Shown: piece by piece, positions 32,501 through 44,580 of the stretch
Numbering within the stretch: the stretch's first letter is position 1
Layout of the letters: each line of letters starts with the position of its first letter
Origin: Toxorhynchites rutilus septentrionalis
Taxonomy: Eukaryota; Arthropoda; Insecta; Diptera; Culicidae
DNA length: 64,000 nucleotides
Direction of reading: 5' to 3'
Assembly (NCBI RefSeq): GCF_029784135.1
Contig: NC_073746.1
Coordinates: forward strand, 291,477,089 to 291,541,088
Notes under the pieces: generated by a model
What the model was told of the DNA's origin: nothing
What the model saw: only the letters and a program-made list of their open reading frames with translations
The model's database searches: none
Translations under genes and position numbers: made by a program

Positions 32501-33870
32501 ATGATTCTACAATGAAAACATTTCAAGGCGATCAAACCGGTAGAATGGTTATTTTAAAATTTTCGTAGCATTGTAAAACAATATCCGCAGTTATGAACAA
32601 GCGACTTGAATTAAACCACAGCGTAGTTCTACGTCAACAATGTGTTCGTGTCACAACCTCTTATATTTTTTTACAAGTTTAAAAAAAATCTTGTACGAAA
32701 ATTGTTTGTGAAGACAACTTTACATTATAATGAAAAGTTTCGGTAACAATGTTGGAAATGTATAGATAAAAGGTTAAATAAAAGTCAGAAATATGTGTTT
32801 TAAGTAATTAAATAACATAATGTAAAAATTTTCATTCAAATTTTAACATTTGAAAACTGGTTTCGTGTCTTCTAATCTGATAGGTATTACACTCGGTATT
32901 ATTTCGAACATGCGTTAAAATGAAATTAGTAAAGTAAACTTTTATTCATACGGATTCAAGTAAATACTAGGAAAGTTTACTTTACTTGGAAACGGGCAGA
33001 ATAAGTAAATACTTTTTTTTTTCATACGTCCTATTTTGAAAAATTTTCCTGAAGTGAAAATGGATAAGGTTCGAAAAGAGTCGGAGAGGGTCGGACTAAA
33101 ATCGACTGTTTTCGGTTAATTTGGTATGGAATTGCTCCGAAGGAAAAATGGGACGATTAGACCATCTTTTTTGATAGAAAATTGCTATTAATGTGAGCTT
33201 AGTTTGAGTGATATAAACTACTAGTAATCATAATATATTTGTCATTTCCTTACATGTTATGCTCAGATCATGTGGACTATAAAACACCATGCCACGTAAT
33301 ATTCACAACACTATATGCCGTAATGTATTTCTCCTTTTGACAAAGTTTGGTTATTACCCGAGAAATGTAAACGCCAACAAACCCCGGCTTAAGTTCTAAC
33401 TCACCTACTACCTGTCTGATTAGCTATTATGCAATACGTAGTTAGCTACACGCCTATATCGCGTGGGGGTCAAAGCGTAGAAGCTGCAGCGGATATTAAT
33501 TTGCTTTTTGCTGTGGTTCTGTTTGACTCATCGATCTACTTGTTGAGAAATCCAACATAAAATTCTGTGTTATGTCATACACACTCTGTACATTCCGCAG
33601 ATTTCCTGCGCAGCTGGTTTCCACCAGCAACCTGTCGGATTGTTTACTATCAGGAACGGGTTATAAATTCCAGGTAGCGCTTGAATTTCCCCCTGCATGG
33701 ATAAACCATTCAGTCGGGTTATTTCGCTTTCGGCAGCGAGGCGATAGCACAACAATACTAGTCTCGTGATAAATCCCCATCCGGTCGGTCGGTCGTCAGA
33801 ACAGCCGCACATGCACACACAAGTAGACCTGCAGGAAACCTTGACTTAGTAGCTGAGTCAAGTAGTCAAT
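32501..33870. other. No recognisable gene
   Basis: AT-rich. Includes another 'gcgtagttctacgtc' palindrome-like motif at 32621-32635. Confidence 0.4.
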
Positions 33871-33906
33871 TGCACGCACACACAAACACACACACGCACA
33901 CACATG
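33871..33906 (+). repeat. CA microsatellite
   Basis: Imperfect (CA)n with occasional g and aa interruptions. Confidence 0.9.
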
Positions 33907-35115
33907 CTCTCAACGAGCCCATTGATCATTGACCAGCCCATTGTCTGGTGAAGAGAATCAGGTACGCTGCTGTTTTATTTTCTGTTGAGGTTTTTTTTGT
34001 TCCACCCGCGTACAACCTTGGGATCCTAATTACTGCGTTTTTATCTCTCTTTCTTTCGCCCGCTATCTTCTAACCATTATTCCACGCCACGACACCGTGT
34101 TCCCCCGCGTGTACAACCGTTCCATGTTAGCTATGCATATTACTCTTGAGACGTGCGACTAACGAAGTGGAAGCTGCACAGCGAAGCTGGCGAACGGAAG
34201 GCAAAGAACCGCGGTTGGTTGGTTGGATGGATGGATGGATGAATGGATGGAAAATGAATGAATGATATTATGTAAATATTGATGCAAATTAGCATAATTT
34301 ATCCGCACGCTCAATTCATATGGTTGGCGCGTCAACGAGACCCCTATCTGCAGGAAGCTTATGGCGAATGAACGGAATGATGTGGTGAGAGTATAGCCGC
34401 TCAATGTGAATTTGATGCTTTGTAGTATTAGTTTGCAATTTTTTTTTCCGGATTAATCGGAAACAAACAAACGAGCTGAAATTTCGATAATGTTTGAAAC
34501 TAAAACCAAATTTCTTGTGATCGAATCGAAAGTGACATTGTTTTCCGTTGGTTTTACGGCCTTCGGCCAAATTCAGTGATCGACACCGAATATGAACAGA
34601 GAACATCCAGCGAATCATTTTTATGGCTCACTTCGTGAAAGTCTTTTTATCTGTTGCAAAGCCTTTGGAAACTTCGATGCAATAAATTTGTAATTAATGG
34701 CTCTGATTCTGTACCCCACTATACCAGGCTTGTGTGGATGCAAATTTAACTCCAAACACATTTTATTTCCTTGTCGGGATGCCCGAATGGCTTCCTTTTC
34801 CAAATCGATTTCTGGCTCCTCCGGTTCCGAGTGGTGTAATTAAAAAAGAAGGAGTGTACTCCGTGTTGTGGAAGAAAACGACAGAGCGAGAGAAAGAACA
34901 CTGAGGGCATCCTGTTGAAACGTTTCGGGCCAGGAAGCCACAGAATCCGAAAGATTAACTTTGTTTCCTTTCCTCCTCTTGTGCACACCAATTAGAGATC
35001 ATCGGAATCGAATGTCATCGAGTCAGAGATAGAATGGAAATCGAGGAGCGGATCATAAATGTATAATTCACCCGAAGAACTCCCGGAAATGCCAAACCGG
35101 CTATTCTGGAAATGT
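33907..35115. other. No gene; (GGTT)n/(GGAT)n microsatellite at 34215-34252
   Basis: Tetranucleotide repeats 'ggttggttggttggatggat' run from 34215 to about 34252. Several overlapping short minus-strand ORFs (34159-34991) have no family resemblance. Possibly host intergenic or intronic DNA. Confidence 0.45.
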
Positions 35116-35195
35116 GCAATTCCAAATGAAATCGTCAAAAAAATGCGGATTTTAAAAGCATGTATTTTTCATTCCAATGAATGTGTGTATTCTGT
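35116..35195 (+). repeat. Outer part of the left long inverted repeat
   Basis: 'gcaattccaaatgaaatcg' (35116-35134) matches the complement of 42816-42834 exactly, and weaker similarity continues to the retrotransposon junction at 35195. Confidence 0.75.
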
Positions 35196-38100
35196 AAGCC
35201 CTCCTGCACGGGCAAGCATGCTAGACATATCACTTTGCTCTTCTTCGTTATCCCTGGATTGCACGTGGAAGGTAATCCAAGATCCCCACGGTAGTGACCA
35301 CCTGCCAATAATTTTATCGATCGCCAATGAATCAGGTTCTCGTGAGTCAGTCGATATTGCGTATGACCTCACGAAAAATATTGACTGGAGAAAATTTGCA
35401 GAAATAATATCTGAAGCACTTGTTTCAATGCATGAACTTCCTCCACTCGAAGAGTATAATTTTATATCGAGTTTGATTTACGAAAGCACACTTCAAGCTC
35501 AAAAGAAACGTGTTCCTGCTACCACTTTACGACGTCGTCCTCCATCACTTTGGTGGGACAAGGAGTGTTCAAAGGTCTACCTTGAAAAATCATCCGCTTC
35601 CAAAAAATTCCGGAAAACTGGACTAGTGGAATGGTTTCGAAAGCACCAAGCTCTAGAAGCCAAACTAAAAGGTCTGATTAAAGCAAAAAAGCGTGGATAT
35701 TGGCGAAAGTTCGTCAATGGTTTGTCAAGGGAGACCGCTATGAGCACTCTTTGGAATACGGCTAGGAGAATGCGTGGCTGGAACCATACAAATGAAAGTG
35801 AGGAACACTCTGACCGTTGGATTTTCAAATTTGCAAGAAAGGTTTGTCCCGATTCCGTTCCTGCACAAAGCGTCGTACGCGACATTCCGCTCCAATGCGA
35901 CTATGAGAATTTTTCGATGGTGGAATTCTCAATTGCCCTCCTCTCATGTAACAATTCAGCTCCTGGGTCGGACAAGATTAAATTCAACTTGTTGAAGAAT
36001 CTTCCCGACTTGGCAAAACAGCATTTGCTGAATTTGTTCAACAAGTTTCTGGAGCTGAATATTGTCCCGCATGACTGGAGACAAGTGAGAGTGATAGCCA
36101 TACGGAAACCCAACAAGCCGGCTTGCGATCACAACTCGTATAGGCCGATTGCAATGTTATCCTGTATTCGTAAATTGTTAGAGAAAATGATTCTACTTCG
36201 TTTGGATAAGTGGGTTGAAGCGAACAATTTGCTGTCAAATACGCAGTTTGGCTTCCGCCGAGGTAAAGGGACAAATGATTGTCTCGCGCTGCTATCTTCT
36301 GAAATCCAAATCGCATTTGCTCGCAAAGAACAAATGGCTTCCGTTTTTCTCGATATCAAAGGGGCATTTGATTCAGTTTCCATGGAAATTCTCTCAGAGA
36401 AACTTCATAATCGTGGACTTTCACCAATTCTGAATAATTTCCTGTACAATTTACTGTCAGAAAAGCACATGTTTTTCAATCATGGCAGCTTGAAATCTTC
36501 TCGATACAGTTTTATGGGCCTACCACAAGGCTCCTACCTAAGCCCCATCTTGTACAGTTTTTACGTCAATGATATAGATGATTGTCTAACTAGAGACTGC
36601 ACGCTGAGACAACTTGCAGACGATGGAGTTATTTCCATCACGGGTACTAATCCCGCCGTTCTGCAAAAATCCTTGCAAGATACCCTGAACAATCTGTTGA
36701 CGTGGGCTCTCAAGCTGGGTATCGAATTCTCTACGGAGAAAACCGAAATGGTCGTTTTTTCTAGGAAGCACGAACCCGCCCAATTCCAGCTTCACCTATC
36801 CGGCAAAACGATCAAGCACTCGATGTTTTTCAAATACCTTGGAGTATATTTTGACTCTAAATGTACCTGGGGAATACACATTGCGTATTTGAAACAGAAA
36901 TGCCAGCAAAGAATCAATTTTCTCCAAACAATAAGCGGAACATGGTGGGGTGCCCATCCAGGAGACCTCATTCAGTTATACAAAACAACGATATTATCAG
37001 TGTTAGAATATGGCAGTTTTTGCTTCCGATCAGCTGCCAGGATTCATATTCTCAAGCTGGAGAGAATACAATATCGTTGCTTGCGTATAGCAATGGGGTG
37101 TTTGCATTCGACACATACGATGAGTCTCGAAGTTTTGGCAGGAGTACCCCCGCTTACTCTTCGGTTCACAGAATTATCCTACAGATTTCTCATCCGTTGC
37201 AAGATCATGAATCCATTGGTGATTGATAACTTCGAAAATCTACTCCAACTGATTCCTCAGTCAAGTTTTATGTCTTTATACCATGAGTACCTTACCCACG
37301 ACGTGCACCCTTCACCAGGCATCTCCAACCAAGTTTGCTTCCCATACTTTTGCAATTCCTCTGTCATTTTTGATCTGTCCATGCGACAAAAAATCCATGG
37401 AATCCCAGATCATCTACGCTCAGATTCTATTCCGCCGATATTTTCGGCAGAATATGGGGGCATAGTTAGATCTGATAAAATGTTCTTTACTGACGGTTCA
37501 TTCATAAACGGGTCCACTGGCTTTGGCATCTTCAATGAAAATTCCAGTGCCTCTTTCAAACTCAAAGATCCTTGTTCCGTGTATGTTGCTGAACTGGGTG
37601 CGATATACTACGCACTGGGGATCATTGAAACATTGCCCATCGACCACTATTTTATTTTTTCAGACAGTCTCAGCTCATTAGAGGCAATCCGCTCAATGAA
37701 AGTTGATAAACGCTCATCTTATTTCCTAACAAGAATAAGACAACTATTGAGTGTTTTGGTCGAAAAATTATTCAAGATTACCTTAGCATGGGTTCCCTCT
37801 CATTGCTCGATTCCGGGGAATGAGAAAGCGGACTCGCTAGCTAAGGTGGGCGTTTCAGAAGGCACACTTTTTGAAAGGCAAATTGGTTATAATGAATTTT
37901 TCCACATTCCTCGTCAGTACACTCTCGTAAGTTGGCAGCGCATGTGGAGTGGAGATGAGTTCGGTCGTTGGTTACACACGATTATTTCTAAGGTCTCGAC
38001 GAGTGCATGGTTCAAGGGATTGAATGTAGGTCGTGATTTCATTCGTGTGATATCTCGGCTTATGTCCAATCACTACAACCTAAACGCGCATCTCTATCGC

Positions 38101-38331
38101 ATTGGGCTCGCAGCAAACAATCTTTGTGATTGTGGCGATGGCTACCACGACATCGAGCATGTTGTCTGGTCGTGTACCCGGTTCCATGCTGCTCGCGCTC
38201 AGCTCTCTAGAGCACTGAGAGCACAAGGCAGACAATCGGAGATCCCCGTCCGGGATATCTTAGGTAGCCGTGATCCTGATCTTCTGCTTCATCTATACCT
38301 GTTCCTCAGAAACGCCGATGTCAACGTTTAA
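35196..38331 (+). CDS. ORF2 of an I-group retrotransposon (endonuclease tail, reverse transcriptase, RNase H)
   Basis: The frame is open from 35059, but residues before about 47 come from the flanking transposon arm, so the element's own coding starts at the truncation point 35196. Residue numbers count from 35059. Features: the end of the AP-endonuclease domain (DPHGSDHLPI, about 75-84); reverse transcriptase with YRPIAMLSCIRKLLEK, FLDIKGAFDSV, GLPQGSYLSPIL and the catalytic LADDG (about 518; the first position is Leu instead of Phe/Tyr); RNase H with FFTDGS (about 809), AELGAIYYAL, FSDSLSS and NEKADSLAK (about 920); and a C-terminal C-C-H-C motif CDCGDGYHDIEHVVWSC (about 1023). Most of the endonuclease is missing, so it is not autonomous. 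Confidence 0.9.
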
Positions 38332-38844
38332 TGATGTTTCCTTCGTTGTGTCCCCGTTTCATATCCCTCCTATCCGATCGATAAACTTTTACTTAGTCGC
38401 GGCAATACATACACACACTCTTTACAGATACACGGGCCAAAGGTTGTGCAGTCCACTGATCATTCAACAAGAGCCAAAGGTTGTACCGCTCATGACAACT
38501 CTACACGAGCTGATGATTGCGCCGGCTAGTGACCATTCTATCCTGGATTCCTCGAGAAGACGCACCACGCTAGATATGGGGTACAGACTAGGGGGGCGTT
38601 GCTGATTAATGGTCAGCTGCATCCCAATAGGAAGTATCCCGTGTCGGGCACACGTACAGAGCATTGGAGACAGCAACATCCCAATTACGAAAACACTTGT
38701 AATACTAACCTCGAGCCAACCGCGAGTAATCGGTTACATATTACTAACATAGATAATAAGAAAAATTGTATTGAACTCCCGGCCCCGTGAGGCTAACGCC
38801 ATATGAGCCTTTATAAAAATATATATTTTGGAAAAAAAAAAAAA
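35196..38844 (+). mobile_element. I-group non-LTR retrotransposon, 5'-truncated within ORF2
   Basis: Inserted in the left inverted repeat of the transposon. A 13-bp duplication flanks it: gtgtgtattctgt at 35183-35195 and gtgtgtattccgt at 38845-38857, one mismatch. It ends in a 13-base A tract (38832-38844) after a 3' untranslated region of about 500 bp. 5' truncation and an A-rich tail are the normal marks of target-primed reverse transcription. RNase H plus the C-terminal Zn-finger-like motif place it in the I group. Over 3 kb without a stop codon suggests a recent insertion. Confidence 0.9.
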
Positions 38845-38857
38845 GTGTGTATTCCGT

Positions 38858-39612
38858 TTGTGTTGGAGGAAATATGAGTTTTCCACAGCAATTGGGAATT
38901 TTTTGACTCAAGCGTAACTTTTGAAAAGGGCGTATCGTTTTTAGTAGGAGAAATCTTTGATAATTTATATCTAAAAAACTATGAATCGTACCGAAATAGT
39001 GTCTTAGAAAGAGTTATAGCGTATTGAAGTCTAAACATGAAAAAAATATACACTGAGGAAAAAAATTAGTGCTCTTTTTTTTATTTACAAACAAAAAAAT
39101 ATCCGAAATACATATATTTTAAATTTTTCATATAAAATAGAAATTATGTAGAAAAAATGGGTACAAGATGATAAAACTATTTTTGACGAACTTTGTGGAG
39201 CATCGAATTTTTATGAATTTCCGAAACTTCGAATTTTTGTATGTTAACAATCATTTTTAGCCACAAATTATGATTTCTGATGTGATTTAAAACAAAAAAG
39301 CTCATTATAAATCTCCTTCTAAATGTAGCCATTCTCGAATTATTTTAAAAAATATTTTTAATTTATTGTCTTTTTTATAGTAAATATTCCCTTTTAATAT
39401 GTTTGACGTGTTATACCGTCATGTTCATGAAATTTTATGAATTTTCTTATAATTTCCAACAACTTTTCCAAATACATCATTATGGTAAAAATATATGTTT
39501 AGGAGTTACGTTGAAAAACATTTGAAGACATGTGGGTTAACACAAAACGTAGCGATATTAAAAAATATTTTTTTATCTTAATACAAACTTTTAACATATT
39601 ATTCGTGTTACA
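38858..39612 (+). repeat. Inner part of the left long inverted repeat
   Basis: Matches the complement of about 41990-42775. Shared phrases include 'gagttttccacagcaattgg', 'gactcaagcgtaacttttga' and 'tataccgtcatgttcatgaa'. The arms diverge abruptly near 39612/41990, marking the inner boundary. Confidence 0.85.
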
Positions 39613-39732
39613 CAATGAAAACACGAACAGTAGAATTGAAATTTCAACAACAAATACACCTTGTTGATTCAACCGGACGTTATGGGTACAAATATAATTA
39701 ACTTGTTCACGTTATGCCTAGATTATACCTGA

Positions 39733-39854
39733 AGTCAGGTATCTTTAAGCTACCTTTGTACATATTGGTATATAAAGTCAGGTATCGTTAAGCTACCTCT
39801 GTGCAGGTATATAAAGTCAGGTACCTTTAAGGTACCTCTATAATGTATATAAAG
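39733..39854 (+). promoter_or_regulatory. Tandem repeats each carrying a TATA box and an AGGTA...TACCT palindrome
   Basis: Three units of about 38-39 bp plus a partial fourth follow the pattern 'tatataaagtcaggta.c.ttaagctacctctgtgcagg' (unit starts near 39733, 39771, 39810 and 39846). Each unit has a near-palindrome such as AGGTACCTTTAAGGTACCT, and the last three begin TATATAAAG. The final TATATAAAG (39846-39854) lies about 35 bp upstream of an insect-type initiator TCAGTC (39879-39884), and the first ATG of the gene follows at 39924. It looks like a multiplied core promoter or operator array for the transposase-like gene. Confidence 0.6.
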
Positions 39855-39923
39855 TTACTCATATTCAAACATCGTTCATCAGTCGAACAATCTTCCTTAT
39901 AGAGTTAATAACAGTATTCCACA

Positions 39924-41818
39924 ATGGACTACAAAAATTTTTTTTCGTGTTGTAGACCGTTTCCGAAAAACGGTAAGAAAGGTTCATCTGAAAAACGTTT
40001 CTTAACCGTGTCAATGATTGAGAAACTTAAGTCAATGGGATGCAATATCCTTTTAGATAGATCTTTAAAATTTTTCGGATCATGCCGTTTATCTGTATAC
40101 TCTTACGAACCAAAGCAGTGTAATACTGAGGAGCAGATCAGTACAGCAGTAGGAGATACTTTAGAAGAAGTACCATCAATAGTTTCAGTCGTTTCAGCAT
40201 CTTCGTAAGATTCCCAAAACAGCAATATACCAGAGTATTCCCGAGCGTACAACATTGAGCTATTCAGCAAGGGAATCGCCGGTATTAACGTTTCACCAAT
40301 AATGACGAAAAGACTTGGACAGGCTAGTTACCCCCAACAAAAATTCAAAGAAATTTCTACAGGTATTAAAGAAATCTATTTTCCTTTTCACATGAAGAAG
40401 AGTCGAACTTTAAACAACGACACCACAGAGCAAATATGGACCAAGTTTAAGTGCAGATGTTAAAAATCATGTTTCGGAATTTTATAATAACGACAATATC
40501 AGTCGATCATTACCTGGAGAAAGAGACTATGTTTCTGTAGCCAAAGATGGGAAGCGTCAACACATCCAAAAAAGGTTATTAATAACATCATTACGGGAAA
40601 CTTTCAACAGATATAAGGAACTTAATCCAAATTGCAAAATTGGATTTTGCTGTTTTGCATCAATGCGTCCGAAGAATTGCAAATTGCTGAGTAGTTCAGG
40701 AAATCATAACGTTTGTGTTTGTACATTCCATGAAAATGTAAATCTTATGCTTCATAGTCTCAAAAAATATTCCTTTAACAAAGGAATGCAAAGAATATAT
40801 GGAAAAAATACTATGTAACATATCAAATAGATCAAAATACTGTTACCTTCGTGAATGTAAAAAATGCCCAATGGATCAAATGGAGTTTGGAAACTGGAAC
40901 GCAATTTAATTGAATTCACTTATGCACAATGGATTTCTACTGATCGATGCGACATAGAAACTCTTGTAAAACCGGTGGAAGAATTAGTATCGTAGTTTTG
41001 CGAAAAAATTGTCAAAATTATTTACTCATGATTACATTAAAACACAACAGTCCACATTTCTCAACAATATAAAAGTTAATTCGCAAGAAAATGAGGTTGT
41101 TGTGATTTGCGATTTTTCTGAAAATTATTCAATTGTGCTTCAAGATGAAGTTCAAAGTCATCACTGGAACAATGATCAAGCAACAATCCATCCATTCGTT
41201 GTTTATTATAGAGTTGAAAAAGGTTCTCTGGAAAATTTAAGCTTTGTAGTTATATCTGAAGTTTTAAGTCATGACACAATAGCTGTGCAAGTATTTATTT
41301 CTAAATTGGTAACATTTTTGAAACAACAAATGCAGGTAAAAATAATAAAATTCATGTCGGATGGTGCTGCATCCCAGTATAAAAATAGGAAAAATTTTGC
41401 GAGTTTATGTCAGTTTAAACCGAAATACGACATTGACGCTGAATGGCATTTTTTTGCAACATCACACGGCAAAGGACCTTGTGATGCAATTGGTGGTACA
41501 TTAAAACGGATGGCAACAAGAGCTAGTTTGGCTAGGCAGCATGAACATCCGATTACGAGTGCAAAAACGTTATTTGACTGGGCTAGCAAGCGAAAAGAAG
41601 ACTCTCTTACAAAATTGTCATTTTCATATATGTCAAAAGAAGAATATGATCAGGGTGTGGAAGAGTTGAGTAGCATGTATGATAACACCAAACAAACTCC
41701 AGGTACACAAAAGTATCATTCTTTTGTACTTGTATCCGAGAATGAAGTAGCAGCAAAGTTGTACTCTAACGACAATGCAGCAAGTTATCATAAGATGTAT
41801 AGAAATATAAGAAAATAA
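39924..41818 (+). pseudogene. Decayed transposase-like gene of an unassigned arthropod/metazoan family
   Basis: The reading frame starts at ATG 39924, meets TAA 40206-40208, stays open in the same frame to about 40450, then changes frame at least four times (near 40445, 40790, 40905, 40990) before a final open stretch to TAA 41816-41818. Blocks in order: PGERDYVSV and KIGFCCFASMRPKNCKLL (40.5-40.7 kb), VCVCTFHENVNLML (about 40.71 kb), a CxxxCxxC cluster (YLRECKKCP), WISTDRC, VICDFSENYSIVLQDE (about 41.11 kb), FMSDGAASQYKN (about 41.36 kb) and EWHFFATSHGKGPCDAIGGT (about 41.45 kb). The Asp in DFSENYS, the Asp in SDGA and a later acidic residue could form a DDE/D-type catalytic set. I recall similar uncharacterised proteins in arthropods and cnidarians but cannot name the transposon superfamily. 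Non-functional here. Confidence 0.6.
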
Positions 41819-41989
41819 TGAAAAAAATAAATTATATACAACAAAATTGTTAGTTGATAAAAATAAATGCTAAAAATTCTAGTATTATTATAAGTATCTC
41901 TTAAACTCCGATAAATATAGGAATTATTTGACCAAATTGTTGAGAATTTTATTTTTTCCTTTTATAAATGTTGTGTCCTGGTGGCGCAA

Positions 41990-42834
41990 CATGTATAACA
42001 TGTTAAAAGTTTGTATTAAGATAAAAAAAAAACATTTTTTAATATCGCTACGTTTTATATTAACCCACATGTGTTCAAATGATTTTCAACGTAATTCCTA
42101 AACATATATTTTTACCATGATGATGTATTTGGAAAAGTTGTTGGAAATTATAAGCAAATTCATAAAAATTTCATGAACATGACGGTATAACACGACAAAC
42201 ATATTAAAAGGGAATATTTACTATAAAAAAGACAATAAATTAGAAATATGTTTCAAAATATCTCGAGATTGGCTGCATTTAGAAGGAGACTGAGCTTTTT
42301 TGTTTTAAATCACATCAGGAATCATAATTTGTGGCTAAAAATGATTGTTAACATACAAAAATTCGAAGTTTCGAAAATTCATAAAAATTCGATGTTCCAC
42401 AAAGCTCGTCAAAAATAGTTTTACCATCTTGAACCAATTTTTTAAATTTTCTACATAACTTCTATTTTATATAGAAAAAATATAAAAAAATTAAAAAATA
42501 TGTATTTTGGATATTGCAAATTAAAGGTTTTTTTTAAATACAAAAAGGGTACTAATTTTTTTCTCAGTGTATATTTTTTTCATGTTCACACATCAATACT
42601 CTATATCTCTTTCTAAGACACTATTTCAGTACGACTCATAGTTTTTGAGATATAAATTATCAAAGATTTCTCCTACTAAAATCGATACGCCCTTTTCAAA
42701 AGTTACGCTTGAGTCAAAAAAAATTCCAATTGCTGTGGAAAACTCATATTTCCTTCAACCCAAACGGAATACAAACTTTCATTCGATTCAAAAATACTCA
42801 TGTTTTGTCATTTGTCGATTTCATTTGGAATTGC
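41990..42834 (-). repeat. Right long inverted repeat
   Basis: Inverse complement of the left arm; it lacks the retrotransposon insertion and so gives the empty site. 'gtttgtattccgtttgggtt' (complement of about 42759-42778) corresponds to the left-arm sequence at the retrotransposon junction. Confidence 0.85.
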
Positions 42835-42880
42835 TCAAATGTTTTATTGTGCTCATGTCCTCACATTCGGGAAGAGTTGA

Positions 42881-44085
42881 CCACGAGATGTACTCCAACT
42901 TGGAATCGAGACTGCGATTAAAGGTTCGAAGAGTACGCATAAAAAAAACTCTCCATTGCTCGTTCAATCAGTGCTCTGATTTCGGCCCAGCGAGTGAATG
43001 GTGCATGTTAATTTTAATTAAAAGACGTATATAAAACGACAACACAACGGTTTCGATTTTCGCAATTGGTAGGGATTCAGGATGCGAGCAAGAATCGAAT
43101 CTCATGGACAAACATTTGGTATGTAATTGCGAAGTAAACTAAGAGTAATAAGATCTTGACATTTATTATAACTAAAATGATGAAATCACCCGACCAGCAA
43201 ATAACAGAAACACGCGACTGGGGTTCATGACTTTTGATTCACATCCTGTCTTGGACGAAACGATGAAACAAAAAGTATGATTTTTCTCAAGCAATCATTG
43301 AACTAAAGTGCGTATGAAATGAACCCGATGTCGTCAGTTTTTTTTTTCTTCGTTTCACGATTGAAGATCGTCTATCCAAGACAAGCTATTCATCAGTTCC
43401 TAGCGTCGGCTATGGGGGCACAAACTAGGCCGAGAATGATTGCTCTTTTTTCCGTCCATCTGTTCCAATAATATAGTCCGATGATTAGTTCTGTTTTTTC
43501 ATGTACTAATGTGGAGCATGTTTCAACGTGAAGAGCAAATGAAAATTCAGATCCAATTGGAGTTATTTACCGACACCGGAAAAATGTAGAAACGCAGGCG
43601 TTTTTATTGAAACATGAATTTGAGATATTGTGTGATATTTAAGGTTCGAGTGTGCGTCAAAGATGGATACCAGGCAATGGGAGATTCGCCATGTTTAACA
43701 ATTTTAGCTTTGAATACGATGAAAATACAGGCCAGGTAGCTAAAAAGATGTATAGTATTTATACCAAAAGATGCTTTAGATATGAGAGCTCCGCGAGATA
43801 ACGCGAAAAACCTCATGTGCCGAATTTCAATCTACAAATCTCTGCTGAATCTTCAGACCGACTGAAAGATACAATTGTCAAAAGCGGCCAGCTTTGGCCA
43901 ATTGAACATGATTCTGTTCCATTACGATTACGCCAGGCCACACACAACGGTTGTTATTCGCTAGAAGCTTCGAGAACTTCTTTTTCAGTTCGCCTCAATA
44001 GAAGCATGTGGAAATTAACTATTCTTGTTTTTAAGCCAATAGAGATGAGGGTTTCATTGGGAAGTGTATATTACTTTTTGACGAT
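42881..44085. other. No recognisable gene
   Basis: Short ORFs only (for example 43817-44122, 101 codons with one hydrophobic C-terminal stretch); no family resemblance. Confidence 0.35.
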
Positions 44086-44580
44086 TTTCACTTTTTTCAT
44101 AAAACGTTATTTTTATGCATAATCTTACGGAAAAACACAAAAAAAAACATATAGTTTGTTCCCATCTTTAAAAAAAAACTTCAAGCTCAATTATCCCATG
44201 TAGATATTCTATTCATAACTGTCCCACCATGTATTTTTTGTAGTCGAATAAATCGGTTCAAGTACAAGAATTTCATGTCACACTTTCAGCAGGGCTAATG
44301 CACTCATTTCTGGTTTGGAAGAATGAACTAATTCTCAAGAAAAAGTTTAACAGAACACGTGTACACCTTGTTAGCGAATTCCCTAATAATAATGTGATTT
44401 ATATTCTGCGAAGGTATTGCAGATCACTCATTTTTTCATAAACCGGTGTTTCTATGCATAATCTTTCGGAAAAACACCAAAAAAAAATATTGTTTGTTCC
44501 CAGTATATCGAAAAACAACATCAAGTTCAATTGTCTCATGTTGATATTCTAGGCATAACAGTCCCACTATGAATTTTTAA
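44086..44580 (+). repeat. Two direct copies of a roughly 155-bp sequence, period about 340 bp
   Basis: 'tttttcataaa' followed by 'atgcataatctt.cggaaaaacac' and later 'cccat/actatga.ttttt' occurs at 44094-44245 and again at 44432-44575 with moderate divergence. Function unknown. Confidence 0.65.

Larger units (their letters stand above)
35116..42834. mobile_element. DNA transposon with 0.8-0.9-kb terminal inverted repeats and a decayed unassigned transposase-like gene
   Basis: The left arm 35116-35195 plus 38858-39612 matches, inverted, the right arm about 41990-42834. The left arm is interrupted by an I-group retrotransposon (35196-38844). Anchors shared by both arms include 'gcaattccaaatgaaatcg', 'gacgg tataaca'-type text and 'cacaaattatgatt'. 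Similarity looks near 90% by eye. Weaker similarity may extend outward to about 35075 and 42880, so the exact ends and any target duplication are unresolved. The net element without the retrotransposon is about 4.06 kb. The central 2.4 kb holds tandem promoter-like repeats and one decayed plus-strand gene. Confidence 0.8.

Noticed and set aside
35059..35195. N-terminus of the long I-group ORF from ATG 35059
   Set aside because: The target duplication and inverted-repeat comparison place the element start at 35196. The upstream open frame is fortuitous.
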